Assembly: GCF_007859075.1 (NCBI RefSeq)
Contig: NZ_VOAK01000011.1
Location: forward strand, 744,001 to 808,000
From: Gemmobacter aquaticus
Lineage (GTDB): Bacteria; Pseudomonadota; Alphaproteobacteria; Rhodobacterales; Rhodobacteraceae
DNA: 64,000 bases
Direction of reading: 5' to 3'
A model generated the notes under the pieces. The model was not told the origin of the DNA. It searched no databases and saw only the letters and a program-made list of their open reading frames with translations. Below, piece by piece: positions 6,652-14,254 of the stretch. Position 1 is the first letter of the stretch; the number at the start of each line of letters is the position of its first letter. The position numbers and the translations under genes were made by a program.

Positions 6652-7156
6652 ATCTGCTTACTTCCTCTTCAACTAATGGCTTTATGCCCGGAAACAGGCT
6701 TGCCCATCTTGCATCGGCATTGTTAATGGCCTGCTGCCATAGCGGCCCGTTGGGGCCGTCCAGTTCGCGGCGAAGACAGGTGCACAACGCGATGAATGTG
6801 TCCTGACAGATAAATGCGCCCAAGACGCGGATCGCCGGACGCGGTTCCGTGCTTCGTATGGACCAAAGTCCTCTCGATGTGGGGCCCAATCTTGCCATGA
6901 ATGCGCTCTTCGGCTTGTCGTATGGATCTAAGGCGACTTCGATCAGGTCCCCGACAACGAAGCGGTCAAAGTCTGACCGAAGTTGACCGAAGCGGTAGCC
7001 AAGCTCGGCGTCTTCCCAGCCGTTAGAGTCTAGCTCGTCGGCAATCACCTTCGTAATGTACAAGTCCCGCGCCCAAGCGTCGGAAGGAAGTTGTGGTGCG
7101 CATTCGATTAGGTCCCCTTCGTCCACCAGTCGTTCGAGCATCGACTCAATTGACAT
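6623..7156 (-). CDS. Unknown protein paired with XRE-type gene, possible toxin
   Basis: The start chosen is the ATG at 7156 (MSIESMLERLVDEGD), which avoids a long unlikely N-terminal extension. The 177-residue protein has a helical N-terminal half and a C-terminal half with GLWSIRSTEPRPAIRVLG followed by ICQDTFIALCTCLRREL. That strand pattern is loosely like RelE/HigB toxins, in which a strand with an Arg-Ser motif precedes one that feeds on a helix. I do not recognise a firm family. Overlap with the downstream helix-turn-helix gene suggests a two-gene module. Confidence 0.6.
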   Translation of the reverse strand: MSIESMLERLVDEGDLIECAPQLPSDAWARDLYITKVIADELDSNGWEDAELGYRFGQLRSDFDRFVVGDLIEVALDPYDKPKSAFMARLGPTSRGLWSIRSTEPRPAIRVLGAFICQDTFIALCTCLRRELDGPNGPLWQQAINNADARWASLFPGIKPLVEEEVSRYVSANAEPV

Positions 7157-7297
7157 ATAAGTCAAATCACCTTTGGCATGAGAGTTGAAACAGATAGTTG
7201 AACATCGGTTGTGCAGTGCTAGGGAACCGTCGATCGTTGGCAGGCGCATGGTTGCAGAGAGCGACCTTTTCAATCAGTTCTTGCTCGGTATCTTCGG

Positions 7298-7807
7298 TCA
7301 TGTTGTGCCTTTCAGCTTTACCGCTGTGCCGCTCGCCACCAAGAACAGCATCGACTTCCCGCCTCCGCTGATCTCACTGTAATCGAGGTCCACGCCAATC
7401 ACGGCATCGGCTCCCAGTTCGGCGGCTTCAGACCGCAACTCCTCAAGGGCAACCTTGCGTGCGTCTTTCAGTGTGTTCTGTACCGCCTCGCTGCGGCCGC
7501 CAAACAAATCCCGCATTTCGGCAAAGAGGTCCTTGAATAGGTGCATGCCGAAAACGCACTCAGCCGCGACCACGCCGAGGCGCTCAGCAATCACCAGGTC
7601 ATGCGCAGATGTCTCTGTCGTGAGGATCAGCCGCTTCGAGCGCTCTGATCTTTCCTTGAGTGCTAGATCCTCTTGGACCTTGCGATCTGGCAGTGCCGCC
7701 AGAAGTGCTTTGCGCCGGGTCTCAGCTTCGGCGGCGCAACTCGGGCACATGCCGTTAATGCTGTCTAGGCGCCAAATGCTGGTTCCGCATTGTGAGCACT
7801 TTGCCAA
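7298..7807 (-). CDS. YbjQ/UPF0145-type heavy-metal-binding-like protein with zinc ribbon
   Basis: The first 30 residues carry two CxxC pairs (CSQC at 4-7 and CPSC at 21-24), a zinc ribbon. After a charged helix, the C-terminal domain matches the YbjQ/UPF0145 family: [21 protein letters not shown], a helix with [20 protein letters not shown], then strands with [11 protein letters not shown]. YbjQ-domain proteins form pentamers of unknown role. The zinc ribbon plus YbjQ fusion also occurs outside phages. Here it lies in the leftward cargo block with about 140 bases to the next gene, so it may have its own promoter. Confidence 0.85.
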   Translation of the reverse strand: MAKCSQCGTSIWRLDSINGMCPSCAAEAETRRKALLAALPDRKVQEDLALKERSERSKRLILTTETSAHDLVIAERLGVVAAECVFGMHLFKDLFAEMRDLFGGRSEAVQNTLKDARKVALEELRSEAAELGADAVIGVDLDYSEISGGGKSMLFLVASGTAVKLKGTT

Positions 7808-7867
7808 TATGTTGCCTCCTCAAATGGTTCACTTTAGCTCCCACAGTTGAGCCTCCGGCGCTGATGT

Positions 7868-8182
7868 CTATCCGTTGTTGGCGTTGACTAGGCCGAACAT
7901 GTCGAACTCGGGTGGCTCAGGCAACTCGCAGCCTTTTGCGATCATCATGTCAACGATGATGCTTTGCCGGGCAAAGATGTTGTTGAGCGCGGAGAGCGCC
8001 GTTTCTTGCCGCAGCGTGCTGTTGTCGACTTTGCTTGTCCGGTCAAAGAAGGTCGCGGCAACATTGTACTTCGAGTACTTGGTCGCAAGCCCAGCGCAAT
8101 CGCTGGCGGTGGCTGGAGTGCTCATCGCGGCAATGGCAAGAGCTGCAGAGAAGGTCGTCAGCTTCAACGGAACAGTCCTCAT
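7868..8182 (-). CDS. Small secreted protein, unknown function
   Basis: The start at 8182 gives 104 residues with a typical Sec signal peptide (MRTVPLKLTTFSAALAIA, cleavage likely after ATA in STPATASD). The mature part of about 80 residues contains two Cys residues that could form a disulphide (near residues 29 and 85) and is mostly helical. It should be periplasmic. A periplasmic product in a lysogen's cargo block would fit host-surface modification or superinfection exclusion, but no family is recognised. Confidence 0.65.
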   Translation of the reverse strand: MRTVPLKLTTFSAALAIAAMSTPATASDCAGLATKYSKYNVAATFFDRTSKVDNSTLRQETALSALNNIFARQSIIVDMMIAKGCELPEPPEFDMFGLVNANNG

Positions 8183-8461
8183 GAAACAAGTTGATGGCAA
8201 ATGATCGTGTCGAGCCTTCGGCTAGTCAATCGTGCGCACTGGGAAACCAAGTTCGACCTGCTCGGTGCGGCTCACCGGAAGGGAATACCATGAACCGGGA
8301 CCCAGGCGGCTGTCTATATGTTGATCTCTGTTGATTCTAAATCAACATGTTGTGCTGAATTCCACTAGTTGATGCCGTTGAGGTTGTCCACAGCGGACCT
8401 AGAGGATGGACACTGCCGTGATGTTCTGGAATCGTTCCCCGCATTGGCGTGAGAGGATTCA

Positions 8462-8632
8462 ATGAAAATCGAGGCGTTTGAGAACGTGCTGGCAGAGCTG
8501 CCCTGCGACAGTCGCGAGGCCATCCTCAGGATGATCCGAGATGCTTCGCTAGCAACCCAAGTGCAGCCTTCTCGATCGCCTGACGATCCTCAGGTGGAAG
8601 CTGCTCCATCACCTCAAGGTGAGCTGCCATAG
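8462..8632 (+). CDS. Possible small protein convergent with the repressor gene (56 aa)
   Basis: A 56-residue frame opens with ATG at 8462 after a plausible ribosome binding site (GAGAGG). The first 30 residues (MKIEAFENVLAELP, then SREAILRMIRDASL) look like an amphipathic helix pair and lie outside the opposing gene. The last 107 bases overlap the 3' end of the CI-like gene on the other strand, so its second half may not be under protein selection. It may be a real small gene or chance. Confidence 0.3.
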   Translation: MKIEAFENVLAELPCDSREAILRMIRDASLATQVQPSRSPDDPQVEAAPSPQGELP

Positions 8633-8843
8633 CAGCCCTTTCCCGAGTGGCAGGATCGCCCTCATACAGATCAGCAACGGATACACCAAGCGCGTCCGCC
8701 AGACGGATTACAAGACCAGCCCCTGGCGTCTTCTTTCCCGACTCCATCTCAGAGATGTAGCCCTTCGAGACGCCGACCATCTCACCGAGCTGCTCGCCCG
8801 TGAGGCCTTTGGATTTTCGCAGTGCTCTGATCCTGAGTGACAT
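8526..8843 (-). CDS. CI-like XRE-family prophage repressor
   Basis: The start at 8843 (MSLRIRALRKSKGLTGEQ) gives 105 residues. Residues 3-60 form an XRE helix-turn-helix (GEQLGEMVGVSKGYISEMESGKKTP is split over helices 2-4), followed by a short helical tail (EQLPPEDRQAIEKAALG). It has no LexA-like self-cleavage domain, so induction must work through another route, for example an antirepressor. It is transcribed away from the Cro-like gene and the two share the operator region 8878-8928. Confidence 0.9.
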   Translation of the reverse strand: MSLRIRALRKSKGLTGEQLGEMVGVSKGYISEMESGKKTPGAGLVIRLADALGVSVADLYEGDPATRERAAMAAHLEVMEQLPPEDRQAIEKAALGLLAKHLGSS

Positions 8844-8877
8844 GTTCACTTGATGCCATCTTTCCAAACAATTGCCT

Positions 8878-8928
8878 AATCGCACATAGCGAACTTTTGG
8901 GTTGCGTGGCGGTTCGCTATGTGCAAAC
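8878..8928. promoter_or_regulatory. CI/Cro operator region
   Basis: Between the divergent repressor and Cro-like genes a 13-bp exact inverted repeat (GCACATAGCGAAC at 8882-8894 and GTTCGCTATGTGC at 8912-8924) is present. The right copy extends to the 17-bp near-palindrome GTTCGCTATGTGCAAAC (8912-8928), which is the reverse complement of the operator type upstream of the leftward operon (5512-5563). The left copy has a weaker outer half. Confidence 0.85.
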
Positions 8929-8937
8929 TAACGAGGT

Positions 8938-9183
8938 ATGACCCAGCTTCGAGACTTCCTCGCCACAACCAAGACCAAACAGTCCGACCTCGCGAAGAGG
9001 CTGGGCGTTTCGGTCGCGTATATGAGTGAACTGGTCAACGGCAGTAAATCGCCGGGCTATGAGCTGGCCTTTCGCATCGAAGACGCGACTAGCGGTGCCG
9101 TGTCGGCGCGGTCGTGGTTGCCATCCCCTGACACTCAATCTGACCAACCGGGCCCGCTGCCCGAGCATAAGGACGTCGCCTGA
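8938..9183 (+). CDS. Cro-like helix-turn-helix protein
   Basis: The 81-residue protein is a compact XRE/Cro-type DNA-binding protein: TQLRDFLATTKTKQSDLAKR leads into the helix-turn-helix GVSVAYMSELVNGSKSPG, and the helix that follows carries AFRIEDATSGAV as in many YdaS/Cro-like phage regulators. It is the first gene of the rightward early operon, ten bases from the operator, and is followed by a TGATG overlap with the next gene. It should compete with the CI-like protein for the shared operators. Confidence 0.88.
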   Translation: MTQLRDFLATTKTKQSDLAKRLGVSVAYMSELVNGSKSPGYELAFRIEDATSGAVSARSWLPSPDTQSDQPGPLPEHKDVA

Positions 9184-9545
9184 TGTCACCTCGCACCCTC
9201 CATTCCATCGCTGGCGGCCAGTCTGCCGCGCCTCGGGGCCAAATGTCCCGGTCCAGTGCTTTTGTCCCATCGGGCGGGCGGGGGCGCAGTGCTCAGGCCA
9301 TGCGCCGGGTTCAGGCGCTGCCGGTGATCGAGATCAGCCGGGATGAGGCGATGGAGTTCTGGGCGGGCGTGATGCGCCGCCGCTGCGGCAATCCTGAAAC
9401 ATGTGCAGTGATGTTCGGCGTGACCGTCCAGACCGCGCGCAACTGGTTCACGGCGTTCTCGCGCCCGCACATTGATGTGGTTCTGCAAGCCATGCGCTGG
9501 TGGCCTGACGATTTCTCCGGCGCCGATCTGGGGCAGGGCAGGTAA
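9183..9545 (+). CDS. Phage early protein, possible DNA-binding (120 aa)
   Basis: The first 50 residues are rich in Ser, Gly, Arg and Pro and look flexible. The C-terminal part contains a helix-turn-helix-like segment (RCGNPETCAVMFGVTVQTAR, NWFTAF) and then VLQAMRWWPDDFSG. Proteins of this size with such a segment are common in Rhodobacterales prophages just after cro, but their role is not known to me. The start ATG overlaps the Cro stop, and its stop is followed at once by another ATG. Confidence 0.65.
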   Translation: MSPRTLHSIAGGQSAAPRGQMSRSSAFVPSGGRGRSAQAMRRVQALPVIEISRDEAMEFWAGVMRRRCGNPETCAVMFGVTVQTARNWFTAFSRPHIDVVLQAMRWWPDDFSGADLGQGR

Positions 9546-9818
9546 ATGCCCGGCAGCAGTCGTGCCGATGCCCGCAATCACCTTCCTGCTTCTGGTGCTG
9601 CGGAAGACTCGGGCGGCGCTATGCCGTCGCCCGCTTTCTCTTCGAACTCGATCCTTCTCGCTGGCTCCCTCCTCCTCCCGGGGTCAGCACCGCACCGGGG
9701 CGCGGCGGCGGGGATCGGTGGCGCGCCCAAACTCCGTTTGGAGAGTGCGAGCCCCGCGGGTCGGGCAACCGACCTGCGGGTGCTTGAGAGCAAAAAGATT
9801 TGCTGGGGACAGGCATGA
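9546..9818 (+). CDS. Possible small phage protein (90 aa)
   Basis: A frame of 90 residues begins directly after the TAA of the previous gene (TAAATG) and ends with a TGA overlapping the start of the DUF3310 gene (ATGA). This spacing is typical of phage early operons and is the main support. The amino-acid sequence is of low complexity (Ala, Gly, Ser, Pro rich), with one weak hydrophobic stretch (SILLAGSLLLPGS). It could also be an untranslated spacer. Confidence 0.4.
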   Translation: MPGSSRADARNHLPASGAAEDSGGAMPSPAFSSNSILLAGSLLLPGSAPHRGAAAGIGGAPKLRLESASPAGRATDLRVLESKKICWGQA

Positions 9819-10042
9819 CAAAGCCCGACATGGTCAATCATCCGCCACACTACACGGGCCATCCGAGCGGTGTCGAGTGCATCCAGATCACCGAACACAT
9901 GGGGTTCTGCCTCGGCAATGCGGTGAAGTACATCTGGCGCGCTGACCTGAAAGCAGATGCCGTCGAGGATCTGCGCAAGGCGCGCTGGTATCTCGATCGG
10001 GAGATTGAATGGCGACTTGCCGCCGGGGTGGTTCCGGCATGA
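9815..10042 (+). CDS. DUF3310 family phage protein
   Basis: The 75-residue protein carries the DUF3310 signature: VNHPPHYTGHPSGVECIQI, then a GNAVKYIWRADLK segment and DLRKARWYLDREIEW. The family is widespread in phages, often called SaV-like or linked to nucleotide metabolism, but its activity is unproven. Start and stop overlap both neighbours by four bases (ATGA), so it is coupled to the genes on each side. Confidence 0.92.
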   Translation: MTKPDMVNHPPHYTGHPSGVECIQITEHMGFCLGNAVKYIWRADLKADAVEDLRKARWYLDREIEWRLAAGVVPA

Positions 10043-11472
10043 CGCGCGAGCAACAGATCGCGGCCGAGGTTGCCGCACGCTACGGATGCCCGGTTCCAGA
10101 TGCCGCCGTGCAGATGCTGCCAGTTGGGAAGAGTTCCTGGCAGGCGCCGGTTTGGGATCCAAAGACCAACCAGCTGCGTTACCCTGATGCCGAGGCCAGA
10201 AAGCGGGCAGCGCGCGATGCGCCATACATCCGTGCCCGCAAGGCACCTGTCCGGGCGGAAGAGATTGCTGCGCGTCGTGCCGAGGTGGCCCGGATGCATG
10301 CAGAGGGCGTCTGGTCGTCAGAGATCGCCCGCAGGCTGGGCGTCAATCCCAGCACAATTTCGACTGACCTCTTCGTTCTGGGGCTCGAGCCGGTCAAGCC
10401 GCCCACCAGCATTTTCGCCAAGAAGACGCCATATGCCGTTCATCCGGCTGTTCTGGCCCGCAATGCCCGGATCGCCGAGCTTGCGGCACTTGGCTGGACC
10501 GCCGACCAGATCGGTCTTGATGTTGGCTTTTCGCGCAAGGTCGTTCGGGCCGTCGCGGCCAAGCTCGGGATTGAAATCAAGCATCCGGAAAGGCCCAAGG
10601 CCAAGCCTCGGGTAAAGGCTGAATGCTCGGCCACGCGCGCAGCCATACTGTCGCGGCGCGCGGAGGTGCGCAGGTTGATCGAGGCAGGGCACTATATGTC
10701 CGAAGTGTCGCGGATTCTGTGCCTGTCGAACCGCGTGGTGGCGCTCGACGTGAAGAGGATGGGACTGCAGCCAGTCAGCGGCGTCTCGATGACGTCTGCC
10801 AAGTCAGAGCGGCTGGCGATGCAGCGGGAACAGCAGAGCCAGCGTCGTGCTCGCGTCCAGGCGCTCTATAATCAGGGAATGACCGTCAGTGCCATTGCCG
10901 CCGAGGTTGGCGTGCATGTCATCACGGCGCGGAAAGACCTCCGCGCGCTTGGTTTCGCGATCCTTCCGCAGAAAGAAGCCCTGATGCGGGGGCGGTCGGG
11001 CCGCGCGGCAGAGATCCGGGAGGCGATCGCCAAGCGGGATGACGTGATCCGCGATCTGGTCGCCGATGGGCTGACACAGGACGAGATCGCCTCAAGGGTC
11101 GGATTGGCCGTCAACACTGTCCGCCGCACCCTTGCACGCCTCGGACTGCGGACAGGCAGGGTCAATGTAATAGAGATCAGGCGTCAGAAAGTCGCAAAGA
11201 TGCGCGCTGCAGGCGCAACGCTGGCCGAGATCACCGCCGCATTGGGCATCAGCTCCTACACCGTCACGATGGACATTCGCGCGCTTGGGTTGGTCGGCGA
11301 GAAAAATGCCAAGGCGGAACGCCAGAAGCAGGTGGAGCGGCTGCGCGCCGAGGGCATGAGCATCCGGAAGATGGCAGAGGCGCTTCGCGTCAGCCATGCG
11401 ACGATCTCGGTGGATATTGCTGAACTCGGGCTTGCCGGAAAGCCAAACCGTCCGATGAAGGCGGCAGCGTGA
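10039..11472 (+). CDS. Protein with seven tandem helix-turn-helix units
   Basis: The start at 10039 overlaps the DUF3310 stop and gives 477 residues. After an N-terminal region (1-70) it contains seven copies of a 40-residue unit at about 77-116, 139-178, 204-243, 268-306, 330-370, 380-418 and 427-465. Each reads as a charged helix, a G-[MLVW]-[TS] turn, a helix of the type xEIAxxLG, and a recognition-like helix ending in RALGL or similar. Examples are EGVWSSEIARRLGVNPSTIS and DGLTQDEIASRVGLAVNTVR. Single units resemble resolvase/MarR-like or phage HTH_23/38 elements. The spacing is 62-65 residues for the first four and about 50 for the last three. It lies between DUF3310 and the primase, so binding of repeated DNA such as the iterons at 13857-14180 is an attractive guess. 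Confidence 0.85.
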   Translation: MTREQQIAAEVAARYGCPVPDAAVQMLPVGKSSWQAPVWDPKTNQLRYPDAEARKRAARDAPYIRARKAPVRAEEIAARRAEVARMHAEGVWSSEIARRLGVNPSTISTDLFVLGLEPVKPPTSIFAKKTPYAVHPAVLARNARIAELAALGWTADQIGLDVGFSRKVVRAVAAKLGIEIKHPERPKAKPRVKAECSATRAAILSRRAEVRRLIEAGHYMSEVSRILCLSNRVVALDVKRMGLQPVSGVSMTSAKSERLAMQREQQSQRRARVQALYNQGMTVSAIAAEVGVHVITARKDLRALGFAILPQKEALMRGRSGRAAEIREAIAKRDDVIRDLVADGLTQDEIASRVGLAVNTVRRTLARLGLRTGRVNVIEIRRQKVAKMRAAGATLAEITAALGISSYTVTMDIRALGLVGEKNAKAERQKQVERLRAEGMSIRKMAEALRVSHATISVDIAELGLAGKPNRPMKAAA

Positions 11473-11906
11473 TGGATGGGGCAGCCACCAGTGCGGACGA
11501 TATCCGTTCAGCCTATGAGGCCACGGCCGAGTTTCGGGCATGGAAGCGAGACATGGTCGCGGTGGCCGCCCTGCGCGCGCTCTATCGCCTTGCCGAGATG
11601 GACAATCGCGCAGCGCTGGAAGCTGCGGCCGGGTTCCTGGAGGAAGCCGGGGCAGGGTCGCCGGAACTTGCCTTCTTCGCGGAAAATATGCGCAGCGATG
11701 CCACCTTCTGGGCTGACATCGCGAGCCCGGCCGAACTCGAGGCCTATGTCGGTGCGGGCCTGCGGCGCATGGGCACAACGGCCTTTGCGACCGAAACCCG
11801 CAAGCGGCTGTTCGTCGCGCTGTGGCAGAGCATGCCAGATACGGAAAAGCGCGCGTTCTTGTCCCGCGTAGATCCCAAGGGCGTGTTCAGGGGGAAGGCA
11901 AGATGA
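11472..11906 (+). CDS. Phage early protein of unknown function (144 aa)
   Basis: The ATG at 11472 overlaps the upstream stop (TGATG); a GTG at 11469 is an alternative start. The protein is almost entirely helical by inspection, with many Ala, Glu and Arg residues (MVAVAALRALYRLAEMDN, ETRKRLFVALWQSMPDTEKR). No family is recognised. It is followed by a 38-residue gene in ATGATG overlap. A structural or accessory role in replication is likely from its place before the primase. Confidence 0.65.
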   Translation: MDGAATSADDIRSAYEATAEFRAWKRDMVAVAALRALYRLAEMDNRAALEAAAGFLEEAGAGSPELAFFAENMRSDATFWADIASPAELEAYVGAGLRRMGTTAFATETRKRLFVALWQSMPDTEKRAFLSRVDPKGVFRGKAR

Positions 11907-12019
11907 TGCCACCCGCACCGCCCGCACCCACCGACAAAAGCTGGCGCCAGATCGCTGAGGTCGTGCGCGCCATCGTAGACCGGGCCGAAGCCCGGCAGGG
12001 CAGAGAGAAGCAGGAATGA
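11903..12019 (+). CDS. Tiny phage protein before the primase (38 aa)
   Basis: This 38-residue gene starts in an overlap with the stop of the gene before and ends in an ATGA overlap with the primase. It has a proline-rich start (MMPPAPPAPTDK) and one amphipathic helix (SWRQIAEVVRAIVDRAEAR). The position and coupling support translation; the function is unknown. Confidence 0.5.
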   Translation: MMPPAPPAPTDKSWRQIAEVVRAIVDRAEARQGREKQE

Positions 12020-13821
12020 GCGACCATGACGATGATGATGCTTTCGCGGGCATAAGTCCGTTGGCGGAGCGCCGCGCCCGTCCTTCCGCCGACCCAATGG
12101 CGGGGCTTGGCCCTGATGAAGATCCGGAACTCTGGGCGCGGATCGCCAAATGTGCCGAGCAAACGCTGAACGACACCGGCAATGGCCAGAGATTCCGCAT
12201 CCATTTCGGTGAGAACCTGATCTGGGTGCCCCGCGTCGGCTGGTATGACTGGAGTGGGCAGGTTTGGGTCAAAGACCCAGACATGCTCGTGGTGCGCGGA
12301 AAGGCGCAGACACTCGGCCCCCTGATCGAAAAGGAGGTCCGCTTTATCTCGGTGCCTCCGGATCGGGCAGAACTGGTCGAACGGCGTGCTGAGATCGAGG
12401 CCGATATTGCGCGACTGAAGCGCATCCCGCCCAGCAAGCGGACGCCGGAACAAGAGGCCGAGTTGTCTGATCTGCAGCCGCAGCTCGATGAGATCATGCA
12501 TGTGCTGTCTGGCGTCCAGGACAGGATCGGCCAGCGCCTGCGGCACGCCAAGAACGCGGGCAACTCAGCGCCGATCGGCAACATGATCAATGAGGCATCG
12601 ATCGCGCTTTCTCGCCAGGTCGATCAACTGGACGCAGGCGCTCTGGACGTGAACTGCGCCTCTGGTGTGCTCCGATTCAGTGTTGATGGGGGTGGTGACG
12701 CAGGCTTTTCCAAGGTGTCTCGGGTCGATGTCATTCCGCATGCGCGTGATCAGCTGCTGACGAAGATTATTCCGCACTCCTACGATCCGAAAGCGACTTG
12801 CCCGCGGTTCGATGACTTCCTGCGTCGGATCATGCCGGAAGAGCGCATGCGTCGTTTCCTGCAGCGCTGGTTCGGGTTGTGCATGACTGCGCTGACGGGC
12901 GAGCAGAAGCTCTGCTACTTCTATGGCACCGGGGCCAACGGCAAGTCTGTGCTGGTTGACCTCATGGCCTGGCTGCTCAGTGACTATGCTGCCGTTGCCA
13001 AGATCGAGAGTTTGACGGGCTCGAACCGGCGCGGCGGGGGCGATGCAACTCCGGACCTCGTGCAACTCGTCGGCGCCCGTTTTGTGCGCGCCAGTGAGCC
13101 CGATGAGGGGGTGAAGTGGCAAGAGGGCCTGATCAAGGAACTAACCGGCGGGGAACCCATGCTGGTTCGGGCGTTGCAGCAGGACTTCTTTGAGTTCCTG
13201 CCGTGCTTCAAGCTGACGATCAGCGGCAACCACAAGCCGGATATCCGGGGCACGGATGAGGGCATATGGCGCCGCCTGCTGCTGGTGCCCTTTGACCAGC
13301 ACATCACGAAGGACGAGCGTGATCCGGATCTGCAGAAGAAGCTCAGGCAAGAGGCGCCTGGCATCCTGCGGTGGGCTGTCGAGGGCCTGCTCGACTATCT
13401 GGAAGGCGGTCTGGATGAGCCTGAGGAAGTGCGGGTGGCAACTGCCGAGTTCCGGGCCGAGAGTGACCCGATCGGCCAGTTCCTGACCGACTGCACCACT
13501 GTGACCGGTGACCCGACAGACAAGATCATGGCCAAGGACATGATCGAGGCGTTCAACTTCTGGCGTGCCCGCGATGGCCTCGGGGAATGGCAGCCAAACA
13601 CCATCGCCAAGCGCATCAAGGGCGAGAAGGCCGGCAAGTGGCGACACCCTGCGACCGGGCGCAGTTTCGAGGCGCACAAGGCCTCGACCACGTTCTACCT
13701 CGGCGTCAGGTGGACAGACATGTTCGGTCGAGACTTGCGCCATGCCCCTCGCGACCAGCGCGGCAAGATCATCGGATCGCCGGTCGATATGGGCGGCTAT
13801 GGCGATGAAGGGGGCATGTGA
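12016..13821 (+). CDS. P4-type phage primase-helicase (D5-like)
   Basis: The 601-residue protein matches the phage/plasmid primase P4 C-terminal helicase family. Its Walker A is FYGTGANGKSVLV (about 302-314), an SF3-type loop. The region SGNHKPDIRGTDEGIWRRLL (402-421) is the sensor/arginine-finger stretch typical of D5/P4 helicases. The part before residue 270 (DUF5906/D5_N-like) lacks an obvious TOPRIM or zinc primase motif, so it may act mainly as a helicase or use a diverged primase domain. It starts in ATGA overlap with the 38-aa gene. The iteron field directly follows it. Confidence 0.92.
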   Translation: MSDHDDDDAFAGISPLAERRARPSADPMAGLGPDEDPELWARIAKCAEQTLNDTGNGQRFRIHFGENLIWVPRVGWYDWSGQVWVKDPDMLVVRGKAQTLGPLIEKEVRFISVPPDRAELVERRAEIEADIARLKRIPPSKRTPEQEAELSDLQPQLDEIMHVLSGVQDRIGQRLRHAKNAGNSAPIGNMINEASIALSRQVDQLDAGALDVNCASGVLRFSVDGGGDAGFSKVSRVDVIPHARDQLLTKIIPHSYDPKATCPRFDDFLRRIMPEERMRRFLQRWFGLCMTALTGEQKLCYFYGTGANGKSVLVDLMAWLLSDYAAVAKIESLTGSNRRGGGDATPDLVQLVGARFVRASEPDEGVKWQEGLIKELTGGEPMLVRALQQDFFEFLPCFKLTISGNHKPDIRGTDEGIWRRLLLVPFDQHITKDERDPDLQKKLRQEAPGILRWAVEGLLDYLEGGLDEPEEVRVATAEFRAESDPIGQFLTDCTTVTGDPTDKIMAKDMIEAFNFWRARDGLGEWQPNTIAKRIKGEKAGKWRHPATGRSFEAHKASTTFYLGVRWTDMFGRDLRHAPRDQRGKIIGSPVDMGGYGDEGGM

Positions 13822-13856
13822 TGCAGACGCCCCGCACCCCATTGATGTTCGGCGCC

Positions 13857-14180
13857 GGGACGGTAGGGACGCAAACCGAAAATTTGGGACGGAGAAACCT
13901 TAACGGGGGTCCGGGGGAAGTCGTTTGCAATCAACGCGTTGGTGCATGTTTTGGGACGCTAGGGACGCTAGGGAGGCATTTTGCGGCCTACGTATGCGCG
14001 CGCGCAAATATGATGCCGGAATGCTTCAAACCATTTCTTACGCGTAGGCGGAAAACTCCTTCCCCATCGTCCCTACCGTCCCTGAACTTCATGCAAGCCG
14101 ATGAACTGAAAGGGAAAAACTTTTGGCTCCGTGGCGCAATGTCCGTCCCTGAAAACCATGTGTCCGTCCCTGCCGTCCCT
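13857..14180. repeat. Iteron field of GGGACG units in both orientations, candidate replication origin
   Basis: A 9-bp unit of the form GGGACG(G/C)TA recurs here. Forward copies lie at 13857-13871 (two units), 13886-13892 (one) and 13953-13974 (two and a partial unit). Reverse copies lie at 14068-14082 (two, an exact 15-bp reverse complement of 13857-13871), 14144-14150 (one) and 14165-14180 (two). The stretch between 13822 and 14254 has no convincing gene. Iterons next to a P4-type primase gene are the expected layout of a phage origin. Confidence 0.7.
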
Positions 14181-14254
14181 GATGGCCGGGGCGTTTTCTC
14201 AACATCTGGTGGTGGCGTGTTTAATAGCAACAAAATGAGCGATGAGGCCGTGAA

